Below, piece after piece: positions 42,804-50,515 of a stretch of 64,000 bases of DNA. Source of the stretch: Nocardioides nitrophenolicus (GTDB taxonomy: Bacteria; Actinomycetota; Actinomycetes; Propionibacteriales; Nocardioidaceae). A program made the translations under genes and the position numbers. The notes below the pieces were generated by a model that ran no database searches, was not told the origin of the DNA, and worked only from the letters and a program-made list of their open reading frames with translations. The DNA lies in assembly GCF_016907515.1 (NCBI RefSeq), contig NZ_JAFBBY010000001.1, forward strand, positions 1,054,001 to 1,118,000, read 5' to 3'. The stretch's first letter is position 1. The number at the start of each line of letters is the position of its first letter.

Positions 42804-43749
42804 TGACGAGCATCCCCGACTCTCAGCGCCGCTGCGTAGTCGTCTCTATCCCAGGAGAAGGCACACGTCGCCACCATGTTCATAGTCAAGCAGCCGTCGA
42901 TGGAGCCGTACCGCATGCCGCGGCAGGTCATGGCCGCTTCGCGACGGAAGGGCGGCGCCGGACGGCGCAATCGCGCGCTCTTGCCGCGGTGCGCTGCCAG
43001 CGCGGTTCTAGAGGTCGGTCTCGTGTCGGACCATGCCGATCTACGTCTACGTGTCGCCGGCCGCGACAACCGCTTTCAGCGATCAGTTGGGACTGGGTCG
43101 GTAGCTTGGATACAGGGGGCGGCCCGCGATCAATCAGAGGGCGGGCGCGGAGGCTCCAGCCGCTCTCGCGCGGGGTCCGGCGTCGGTATTGAGCTTTACA
43201 TGCCGGCCGATCCTGTTCCCTTTGGCTAGGATCTGGCGCGAATCACTCAAGCTGGGGATCGCTTTCGACCTGTTCGGCGAGGCCTCGCAAGTTCTCACGG
43301 AGACCCAGCCCACCACTTCGACTTCCACGAAGACGGGACTGGTTCTTTGTCGAAGATGGCCAGTAGTCCGAGGTTGCTTTCAAAGGGGTTGCGGCCACGC
43401 GGTGACCTGATCGCGACCTGGCCGACTTCCGTCGAGATCTGCGCTGGTGGAAGTCCGCCCGTCGGTCGAGCTTGGCGGTAGTAGGCCGCGCGTCACGATC
43501 GTCCGGCCCCACACAACCAGCTGCGCTCATTTGATGCGCTCTCGACGATCGTTGCAGTTCAGACTCCTAGCCCGAGTTCACGTCCGTCGCCGCCACAACT
43601 TGCGATCGGCGCGGACCCGGGCCAGGTAGCGGTGAGCAGCGGCACGACGCGCGCCTTTCCCGACTCGCCATACCCGCGGCTGCATCGGGCGACGCAACAC
43701 GCCGCACAGCGGCACCCCATACGAACGTGTCGCAGGGCAGACTGTCCCA
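42804..43749. other. 946-nt region without a convincing gene
   Basis: Several short frames exist on both strands, but all are Arg/Ser-rich and unlike real proteins. The best is a 43-residue leftward frame, 42931 to 42800 (ending DDYAAALRVGDARQ). Its stop overlaps the nuclease-like ATG by 4 nt, so it may be a small coupled leader or antitoxin-size gene. The rest could hold promoters, an RNA gene or decayed coding sequence. No inverted repeat, CRISPR repeat or tRNA was recognised. Confidence 0.5.
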
Positions 43750-44649
43750 GTGACGCCTGAACCCACCGACGCCAGCATGGCCGAGGATTCTGCGCCTGTG
43801 ATGCGGCCAAACACTTTGGAATCCATGATTTCGGAACTGAGCGAGGTCACGGGCATGGATTTCGCCGAAGCAGAGAGCCCGTTTCGCACGTTCATGACCG
43901 GAGTGGAGTCAGGCGTTCAGGAATCGGAGTTTTTTGGCGCCCTTCTCGATATACATTCGGACCTTTCGGGAGAGCGCGTCGTCGGCAACATCCGCGGTGT
44001 CGAGGCGTGGGCAGACGGAGAGCAGAGTTTCCGCTTGGTTCCGAAATCTTGGGAATCCGTGGTCGACAAGCTCTACCGCATCAACATCGAGGAAAATCGA
44101 CAATTCTCGCTGCCACCTTTGGTGCTCGATATCCATGAGCAAGCCGCCAGGGTCCCTACGCCGTCGCGACAGCGGTGGATTACTCCAGACCTAGCACATC
44201 AGGTGGCGGACGACTTGATCAGAACTAAGTTCGTGGTGCCGTTCGCGGATGGAGTTGTGGCAGTCAGTGACCGCATTATTGAAGCGACGAATCGTTGTGG
44301 CCTGCCCACCTATCGGCGGTATCACGCCAAGGATTCGGGTTATCATGCGCGCCACCATTACGCCTTGGTATCAGTCCCGGGATACGACGGTTCTGATACG
44401 ACGGTCGCTGTCGAAGTAAAGGTTCTCACCAAACTTCAGGACACATTGGGAGAACTAACCCATATGCTCTACGAGCTGAAGCGCACTGGGACTATCCGGT
44501 CCGAGGAGAAGCGGAAACTTGCCTGGCTTTTCGAGTCGCCTGACTTTTCTGCCTCGTATATCGGACACGCAGGTCACTACATCGAAGCTTCGATCGTAGA
44601 ACTCAAAAGGAAGCTTCAGTCATTCGAGGGAGCAATCAACCATGGATAA
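43750..44649 (+). CDS. RelA/SpoT-fold nucleotidyltransferase-like protein
   Basis: A 299-residue protein, probably cytoplasmic. Residues 154-241 align by eye with the synthetase fold of small alarmone synthetases such as RelQ. DDLIRTKFVVPFAD matches the D-x-x-G-x-R-V-x-x-PF strand. YHAKDSGYHARHHYALV matches the Y-x-x-PK-x-x-GYRSLH loop. VEVKVLTKLQ----ELTHMLYE matches VEIQIRT----LEH-IYY with Glu222 and His238 kept. Differences: Q-I-R-T reads K-V-L-T, and the upstream R-x-K---S---K ATP motif is not visible. It may therefore be a divergent toxin-type or regulatory member. The start GTG 43750 is uncertain (43777, 43798 and 43825 also possible). It overlaps the DUF262 gene by 8 nt. Confidence 0.6.
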   Translation: MTPEPTDASMAEDSAPVMRPNTLESMISELSEVTGMDFAEAESPFRTFMTGVESGVQESEFFGALLDIHSDLSGERVVGNIRGVEAWADGEQSFRLVPKSWESVVDKLYRINIEENRQFSLPPLVLDIHEQAARVPTPSRQRWITPDLAHQVADDLIRTKFVVPFADGVVAVSDRIIEATNRCGLPTYRRYHAKDSGYHARHHYALVSVPGYDGSDTTVAVEVKVLTKLQDTLGELTHMLYELKRTGTIRSEEKRKLAWLFESPDFSASYIGHAGHYIEASIVELKRKLQSFEGAINHG

Positions 44650-46621
44650 CCCGGAGCCGCGGGCGCAGTACCTCAATGTAGTCCTCCGCCAGATTGCTCG
44701 AACCGCGCTCAGGATCCCCCGGTTTCAGCGTCACTTCGTCTGGGATGAGCGTGACGTGATCGAGTTGCTAGGCAGTATTCAAAGGGGCTACCCAATCGGT
44801 AGTGTCTTGACTTGGCGCGTCGAGGCGTCCGACGAGTACTTTTCGGGGTTTCGTCACGATCCCTTTCCGGAGGCCGATGACGCTTTGGCGACATTCGAGG
44901 TCGTCCTGGACGGCGCGCAACGGCTGTCGAGTCTGTACGGATGTCTTCGCAATGCAGCGGCAAGTCCGATCTATCGTGTCGTTTTCGACACACGCAATCA
45001 GTCATTTCACCATGCGAGCGCGCACGTTGACCCGTGGCAGATCCCGATGGATGCCCTCTTTGATAGCCGGCGATTCTTGGAGGTGCAGGCGACTATCTCC
45101 ACTCTCGCAGACTCGGAAGATTTGTTGCCGCGTGCCCTTGATCTGTATTCGACGTTTCAGGACTACCAGATCCCGATCATCGCGATCTCTAACGCGGTTC
45201 TCGAAGATGTGGTTGAGGTCTTCCGACGCGTTAACAGTAGTGGTACTCCCTTGTCGAGTGTCGACTTTGTCCGGGCGTTGACCTGGCAGTCGAGCTTCGA
45301 CCTAGAGGAGACCTTCGATGCCTTCGCAGAGCGGTTTCAGGCCACTCCCCTCGAAGGCTTTTCGGAGGATTTTCTGGTGCGCTGTCTCTCCATCGCTGCC
45401 GGCCTATCACTTGATAGCCGGGACAGTCGGCAACTGAAAGTCTTGTCCTCTCGTCCAGGCGGTCTTTCAGAGGAACTCTCTGCAATGGAGACCGCCTTGG
45501 AGGAAGTCGCGATCTTCCTAGGAAAGATCAACGTACGCAGTATGCGTGAGGTGCCATACGAGGTGCAGCGTCTCCTTCTCTTCTCCCTCAAGCTCTACAA
45601 GTTGGACGTGTCAGACGATGTGCTTGAGGACTGGTTTTGGCGCTCCACCTTCGCAGAGGAGCACCAAAGCAAGCCCGAGTCCTACGTGACCAGGCTCGTA
45701 AGGTCGATGCGAAGCGGAGATCCTCAGCCAGCCCTTGAGGTTCGGAAACCCATCGATGCGGGCTTGCTGGCGACTCGAAGCCGGCGGGCCGGATCGGCTG
45801 TAGCCATCGGTTTCGAGTTGTTGTTGCGGCGACTGGGGGCTCGGTCTTTGCTGTCAGGAGAGGAGGTCTCCGTCCACGAGGGGATGCACGGACTCCTATA
45901 TAGTCGAAGCGAGCTTGCAGAAGTAGCCAGCGACGGCCTTGCACTGCCGTCGGGTGGGCCCCTCTCCAACATAGTACTTCTTAGCGAAGCCGATGCCATT
46001 GAATGGCGCTATCTCCGCAAGACCCACTCTGTGGGTGAGCTATTCGCGTTGTGCCAGTCGCGGACAGAGTCGGCTGCGGAAATCTGGTCGTCCCAGGGAC
46101 TAGGTGACGTCGAAGGTAGATCAGCGGCGGAGGTGCTCACCAGCAGGTCGGCCCAACTGCTGGCCGAGTTCCTTCCGCCGGGGGCATCGCAGCGCAGTGG
46201 CGGGTCAAATAGCTCTCAGCACTGGCTAGAGATCCAGAGGGCGGTCCAGCGGTTTATCGGATTCGACCCAATGAGGGAGCGAGTAGACGAGCGACTGACG
46301 GACTTGCGGATTGCAATGATCGCGCTGGTCGACGATCTGCCCGAATGGAACGGACTGGATAGATGGCTGGAGGCCGAGCGTTTGCTGGGCGCTGGCCTGG
46401 GTCGGCAAGTGATTGAACAAGCGCAACCCTCGGATTCTACGGATCGGCGACTAGAGATTCTCGGCCCGTACCAGTTGTGGGCCCATGCGCTCACGAACAA
46501 CCTGCGTTTTCTACGAAGCCGCGGCTATGACCCTCATCTTCTCGCTGACCTTGCTCAGAACGCGGAGCGAGCTCAGCGTGGGGTCTACGAGTCGAATGGC
46601 TGGATTGCGCCGCAGGGGTAG
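44642..46621 (+). CDS. DUF262 (GmrS/ParB-like) protein
   Basis: A 659-residue protein. The DUF262 landmarks are IPRFQRHFVWDERDVIELLGSI--GYPIGSVLTW (from 25), VLDGAQR (88-94) and FRRVNSSGTPLSSVDFVRAL (194-213). The family motif is DGQQR, the NTP-binding signature of GmrS, SspE and BrxU-type proteins; here the middle Gln is Ala. The C-terminal 400 residues are helical, and no HNH (DUF1524) nuclease motif is seen, unlike GmrSD or SspE. Known relatives act in phage defence by sensing or cutting modified DNA. ATG 44642 overlaps the RelA-like gene by 8 nt, so the two products are probably made together and work together. Codon use is low in G/C for this genome. Confidence 0.75.
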   Translation: MDNPEPRAQYLNVVLRQIARTALRIPRFQRHFVWDERDVIELLGSIQRGYPIGSVLTWRVEASDEYFSGFRHDPFPEADDALATFEVVLDGAQRLSSLYGCLRNAAASPIYRVVFDTRNQSFHHASAHVDPWQIPMDALFDSRRFLEVQATISTLADSEDLLPRALDLYSTFQDYQIPIIAISNAVLEDVVEVFRRVNSSGTPLSSVDFVRALTWQSSFDLEETFDAFAERFQATPLEGFSEDFLVRCLSIAAGLSLDSRDSRQLKVLSSRPGGLSEELSAMETALEEVAIFLGKINVRSMREVPYEVQRLLLFSLKLYKLDVSDDVLEDWFWRSTFAEEHQSKPESYVTRLVRSMRSGDPQPALEVRKPIDAGLLATRSRRAGSAVAIGFELLLRRLGARSLLSGEEVSVHEGMHGLLYSRSELAEVASDGLALPSGGPLSNIVLLSEADAIEWRYLRKTHSVGELFALCQSRTESAAEIWSSQGLGDVEGRSAAEVLTSRSAQLLAEFLPPGASQRSGGSNSSQHWLEIQRAVQRFIGFDPMRERVDERLTDLRIAMIALVDDLPEWNGLDRWLEAERLLGAGLGRQVIEQAQPSDSTDRRLEILGPYQLWAHALTNNLRFLRSRGYDPHLLADLAQNAERAQRGVYESNGWIAPQG

Positions 46622-47038
46622 GACGGCAACTTGGGTGCGGCGGGAATCTAGTTCGGGTGGTACCCCTAAACGTTTGAGGGCGACTTTCTCATCGCCGTTG
46701 TGCGGGCTTGGTATGTAGTGCGTATGGCCTGGCCCTGCTCCGCGCGTCATCCTTTGGACGGGTGATCCGAGGCAGCACGCTGATCTCGGGGCGACCGGAG
46801 GCGACAGCGCGAGTGCTAACTACGCATGGTCTTGAGCCGCGTCATGGGGGCGGAACGATGCAGGTGGGACCCACAGAGATCATGACGCGGGACCATCGCG
46901 TCGCACATTTGGATACCTGGCCGATCCCAAAGGCATCCCGGACGTGCCTCGGGGCCGAACCCGCGGCCCGCTACCTCAACTCCCCAACAGCAGCCGAGGT
47001 CCGACCGCGGCCGGCTCTGCTCGTCAACCCCGCCTCAC
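46622..47038. other. Gene-free right edge of the island
   Basis: About 420 nt without a convincing gene. G+C rises again near 46950. A 10-bp inverted repeat, CCGCGTCATG at 46837-46846 and CATGACGCGG at 46881-46890, could be an operator or a weak hairpin after the DUF262 gene. No tRNA or integrase remnant is visible. Confidence 0.5.
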
Positions 47039-47044
47039 TACAGT
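47039..47044 (+). promoter_or_regulatory. -10 box (TACAGT), leaderless, for IclR gene
   Basis: TACAGT lies 6 nt before ATG 47051. Confidence 0.5.
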
Positions 47045-47050
47045 TCCCCC

Positions 47051-47737
47051 ATGACCACCCCCCGCGCCGCTGCCCCCGGCGCCCAGACCCTCGCCCGCGG
47101 CCTCCGCGCGCTCGAGCTGGTCGCGGGCGCGACGGAGGGCATGTCGGTGCAGGAGCTGTCGGCGGAGCTCGACGTCCATCGGTCGATCACGTCGCGGCTG
47201 TTGACGACATTGGCGGACTTCCGGCTGGTGACCCGGGGCCAGGATGGCCGGTACCGGCCGGGCGCGGGGCTGGCGGCGCTGGCGACGGGCGTGCACATGA
47301 CGCTGCGGGAGGCGGCGGAGCCGATCCTGCGTGACCTGGCGGCGCGGCTCGACGCGACGGTGTCGCTGCTGGTGGTCGAGGGGGATGAGGCGGTGGCGCT
47401 GACGGTGGTCGAGCCGCCGCGCGCGAGCTTCCTGATCTCGTTCCGCACCGGCGGGCATCACCCGCTCGGGCGCGGGTCGGCCGGGATCGCGCTGCTGGCG
47501 GCGCTGCCGCCGCAGCCGGGTGAGCCGGAGGCGGTCGCCGAGGCGCGACGGGCCGGCCATGCCCGGACGTACGGCGAGGTCGAGCCCGGCGCGTACGGCG
47601 TCGCCGCGCCGATCCCCCACGTCGCCGGCATGCCCACGGCCTGCATCAACCTGATCACGCACCGCGTCGAGGTCGCCGACGCCGCCGCGCCCGCCATCGA
47701 GGCGGCCGCCGCCGAGCTGCACGCCCGGCTGAGCTGA
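47051..47737 (+). CDS. IclR family transcriptional regulator
   Basis: A 228-residue regulator. The N-terminal winged helix (ALELVAGATEGMSVQELSAELDVHRSITSRLLTTL) is followed by the IclR effector domain (LDATVSLLVVEGDEAVALTVVEPP, PLGRGSAGIALLAALP, EVEPGAYGVAAPI). In E. coli the mhp genes are activated by the IclR protein MhpR, so this gene, which precedes mhpC here, is the likely mhp regulator. It is transcribed in the same direction but ends in its own terminator. The tandem repeat at 47848-47881 is a candidate binding site. Confidence 0.9.
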   Translation: MTTPRAAAPGAQTLARGLRALELVAGATEGMSVQELSAELDVHRSITSRLLTTLADFRLVTRGQDGRYRPGAGLAALATGVHMTLREAAEPILRDLAARLDATVSLLVVEGDEAVALTVVEPPRASFLISFRTGGHHPLGRGSAGIALLAALPPQPGEPEAVAEARRAGHARTYGEVEPGAYGVAAPIPHVAGMPTACINLITHRVEVADAAAPAIEAAAAELHARLS

Positions 47738-47750
47738 CGCCGGCCCACCA

Positions 47751-47775
47751 AGCCGACCCGGTCCCCGGGTCGGCT
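47751..47775 (+). terminator. Hairpin terminator after IclR gene
   Basis: AGCCGACCCGG pairs perfectly with CCGGGTCGGCT around a 3-nt loop, 13 nt after the stop. Confidence 0.75.
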
Positions 47776-47805
47776 ACTTCAGCCTGCCCGGCGCAGGCCC
47801 ACCCC

Positions 47806-47881
47806 TTGACACCGGCGCGTGCCCGTGGTCACACTGACGTCAACGGTGTGTAAATAACGAATGTCGACGTGTAAATAACGA
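47806..47881 (+). promoter_or_regulatory. mhp promoter and 21-bp-spaced operator repeats
   Basis: TTGACA (47806-47811) with a weak CACACT -10 (47830-47835, 18-nt spacer) precedes two exact copies of GTGTAAATAACGA at 47848-47860 and 47869-47881. The copies are 21 bp apart, two turns of DNA on the same face. They lie between the likely transcription start and mhpC, so a repressor or an IclR dimer bound here could block or tune the operon. Confidence 0.6.
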
Positions 47882-47896
47882 GCGAAACGAGGAGAC

Positions 47897-48757
47897 ATGA
47901 CGCTCACCCAGGAGTCCGCCGCCCGCGACCTGACGCTCGACTCGGGTGTCCGCCTGCGCTTCTACGAGGCCGGGGACCCGCTCGCGCCGGTCGTGGTCCT
48001 GCTGCACGGCTCGGGCCCCGGAGCGACCGGGTGGTCCAACTTCTCGGGCAACATCGAGGCGATCGCGGACGCCGGCTTCCACGTGCTGGCGCCCGACATG
48101 CCCGGCTGGGGCGACTCGGACGCGGTGGCCACGGTCGACATGGACCACGACCGCGACCTGGTCGGCTTCCTCGACGCGCTCGGTGTCGAGCGAGCGGCGC
48201 TGGTCGGCAACTCGATGGGCGGCCACACGGCGGTGCGCTTCGCGACCCTCCACCCCGAGCGGATCACCCACCTGGTCACGATGGGCGCCTCGCTCGGGCG
48301 CGGCCCGGCGTCCCTGTTCGGCCCCGGTGACGGACCGAGCGAGGGACTCAAGGTCCTCGTCCGGGCGTACAAGGACGCGAGCCCCGAGAACATGAAGGCC
48401 CTGGTCGAGATCATGACCTTCGACAAGGAGCGGTTCGCGACGCCCGAGCTCACCGCCGCCCGCTCGGCCGCCGCCCTCGCCCGCCCCGACCACCTGCGCA
48501 ACTACGTCGAGGGCCTGGCCCACGGTGCGCCGATCCCCATCAAGGTGGACCGCGACCGGGTCGCGGAGATCGCCGTGCCGACGCTGCTGATCCACGGCAA
48601 GGACGACCGGGTGCTCCACTACGAGACGACGCTGTGGCTGCTCGCCAACATCCCGAACTCCCGCGCCGTGCTGCTCAACCGCTGCGGGCACTGGGCGATG
48701 ATCGAGCACGCCGCGGAGTTCAACCGCCTCGTCGTCGACTTCCTCACCCACAGCTGA
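47897..48757 (+). CDS. mhpC: Meta-cleavage product hydrolase (MhpC-like)
   Basis: A 286-residue alpha/beta hydrolase that splits the C-C bond of the ring-fission product made by MhpB, giving 2-hydroxypenta-2,4-dienoate and succinate (or fumarate). HGSGPGATGWSNF is the oxyanion region typical of C-C hydrolases; the nucleophile is Ser106 in GNSMGG; the Asp lies in HGKDDRV and the His in NRCGHWAMIEH. ATG 47897 has GAGGAG upstream. It is the first gene of mhpC - mhpA - mhpB - transporter. Confidence 0.9.
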   Translation: MTLTQESAARDLTLDSGVRLRFYEAGDPLAPVVVLLHGSGPGATGWSNFSGNIEAIADAGFHVLAPDMPGWGDSDAVATVDMDHDRDLVGFLDALGVERAALVGNSMGGHTAVRFATLHPERITHLVTMGASLGRGPASLFGPGDGPSEGLKVLVRAYKDASPENMKALVEIMTFDKERFATPELTAARSAAALARPDHLRNYVEGLAHGAPIPIKVDRDRVAEIAVPTLLIHGKDDRVLHYETTLWLLANIPNSRAVLLNRCGHWAMIEHAAEFNRLVVDFLTHS

Positions 48758-48766
48758 GGAGGGCCG

Positions 48767-50515
48767 GTGACCACCGAAGCAACGACGCAAGCAACGACCG
48801 AAGCGACGACCGACGCCGACGTGATCATCATCGGCGCGGGCCCGGTCGGCCTGACCCTCGCCAACCTGCTGGGCGTGCGCGGGCAGCGCGCGATCGTGCT
48901 CGAGTCCCGCGCCGAGCTGATCGACTACCCCCGCGGCGTCGGCCTCGACGACGAGTCCATCCGCACCCTGCAGACCGCCGGACTCTGGGAGGCGGTACGC
49001 CCCTACACGGTCCCCCACCACGTCGTCCGGTTCGTCAACGGCCGCGGCCAGGTGCTCGCCACCAACGATCCCCGCACCGACGAGTTCGGCCACCCGCGCA
49101 AGCACGGCTTCATCCAGCCGCTCGTCGACCGCGAGCTCGCCCGGGGCCTGGACCGGTTCAGCACGACCGAGCTGCGGTTCGGGCACACCGTCACCGGCCT
49201 CGACGACGACGGACGACGGGTCCGGGTCACCGCCCAGCGCCCCGACGGCAGTACCACCCACCTCACCGCGTCGTACGTCGTGGGCTGCGAGGGCGGCCGG
49301 TCCTTCACCCGCGGCTGGATCGGCGCCGACTTCGTCGGGAAGTCGCCCTCCACCCGCTGGCTGGTGGTCGACGTCGACAACGACCCCCTCGGTACGCCGT
49401 CGGTCTACCTCGGCGCCGACCCCCGCCGTCCGTACGTCTCCATCGGCCTCCCCCACGGGATCCGCCGCTGGGAGTTCATGCTGTTCGACGACGAGCCGAC
49501 CGACCTGGTCGACAGCCCCGCCTTCATGCACCGGCTGCTGGCGCCGCACGTCCCGGACCCCGCGTCGCTGGCCGTGATCAACAAGCGCGTCTTCACCCAC
49601 CACGGCCGGATCGCCTCGACCTTCCGCAAGGGCCGGGTGCTGATCGCGGGCGACGCCGCGCACCTGATGCCGGTCTGGCTGGGCCAGGGCTGGAACTCGG
49701 GCATCCGCGACGCCACGAATCTCGCCTGGAAGCTGACCTCCGTCCTCACCGGCCAGGCCGACGACGGGCTGCTCGACAGCTACACCACCGAGCGCCACCA
49801 GCACGCCTCGGACATGATCGACATCAACATGGCCGCGGGCGCGATCATGAAGTGCGGTCCGGTCAAGGGCCGGCTGCGCGATCTCGCGGCCGCCGCCCTC
49901 AACGTCGCCCCGTCGGTGAAGGCGTACTTCTCGGAGCTGCGGTTCAAGCCGATGCCGCGGTACGCCGCCGGCGTGGTCGTCGACCAGGCGACCCTGGAGC
50001 CGGGCCGCTCGGACGCCGGGTTCGAGCGCAACCGGCTGCAGCCCTTCACCGACGCCGCCGGTCGCCTCTCCCCCGTCGGGTCCCAGTTCATCCAGCCCCG
50101 GGTCACGATCGCCGGGGCCGCCGACGTGCTCCTGGACGACGTCCTCGGGGACTGGTGGGCGATCGCCGCCTGGGGCAACGACCCCAGCCGGCTGCTGTCC
50201 GCCGCCGACCTCGCGCTCGTCGAGCGCCTCGGCATCCAGCTGGTCAGCTTCGTCCCGGAGACCCAGCGGACCTGGGCCGAGCAGCGCTTCGCGAACGGGC
50301 CGGTGCCGGTGACCGTCGTCGGCGACCCGTCCGGCCGCCTCAAGTCCTGGTTCGACACCCGCTCCTGCGGCGTGGTCGTGCTCCGCCCGGACCGCTTCGT
50401 CGCCGCGGCCGCGCTCGCGCAGCAGGCCTCCGCGGCGTTCGCCGCGACCCTCACGGCGGCGTCCTACCGCCCCGCGGCGGCGTCCGTCCCCGCCCTGGAA
50501 GGAGCGCCGGCATGA
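48767..50515 (+). CDS. mhpA: 3-(3-hydroxyphenyl)propionate hydroxylase (MhpA-like)
   Basis: A 582-residue FAD monooxygenase that adds an ortho hydroxyl to 3-(3-hydroxyphenyl)propionate or the cinnamate, forming the catechol for MhpB. FAD motifs: IIIGAGPVGLTLANLLG near the start, a central (D/E)G motif VVGCEGGRSFTR, and GDAAHLMPVWLGQGWNSGIRDA near residue 300. GTG 48767 has GAGGAGG upstream. Its stop overlaps mhpB by 4 nt (ATGA). Assignment within the phenol hydroxylase-like group rests on the neighbours. Confidence 0.9.
   Translation: MTTEATTQATTEATTDADVIIIGAGPVGLTLANLLGVRGQRAIVLESRAELIDYPRGVGLDDESIRTLQTAGLWEAVRPYTVPHHVVRFVNGRGQVLATNDPRTDEFGHPRKHGFIQPLVDRELARGLDRFSTTELRFGHTVTGLDDDGRRVRVTAQRPDGSTTHLTASYVVGCEGGRSFTRGWIGADFVGKSPSTRWLVVDVDNDPLGTPSVYLGADPRRPYVSIGLPHGIRRWEFMLFDDEPTDLVDSPAFMHRLLAPHVPDPASLAVINKRVFTHHGRIASTFRKGRVLIAGDAAHLMPVWLGQGWNSGIRDATNLAWKLTSVLTGQADDGLLDSYTTERHQHASDMIDINMAAGAIMKCGPVKGRLRDLAAAALNVAPSVKAYFSELRFKPMPRYAAGVVVDQATLEPGRSDAGFERNRLQPFTDAAGRLSPVGSQFIQPRVTIAGAADVLLDDVLGDWWAIAAWGNDPSRLLSAADLALVERLGIQLVSFVPETQRTWAEQRFANGPVPVTVVGDPSGRLKSWFDTRSCGVVVLRPDRFVAAAALAQQASAAFAATLTAASYRPAAASVPALEGAPA

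Noticed and set aside
42797..43410. Several plus-strand frames of 70-130 codons in the island gap
   Set aside because: They are rich in Arg and Ser, have no ribosome site, and resemble no protein family; treated as chance frames.
41224..47050. Prophage, integrative element or attachment sites at the island ends
   Set aside because: No integrase, transposase, tRNA or matching direct repeats could be found by eye at either edge.
47851..47856. TAAATA in the mhp repeats as a -10 box
   Set aside because: No -35 at a suitable distance, and the same word recurs in the second repeat, so it is more likely part of an operator.
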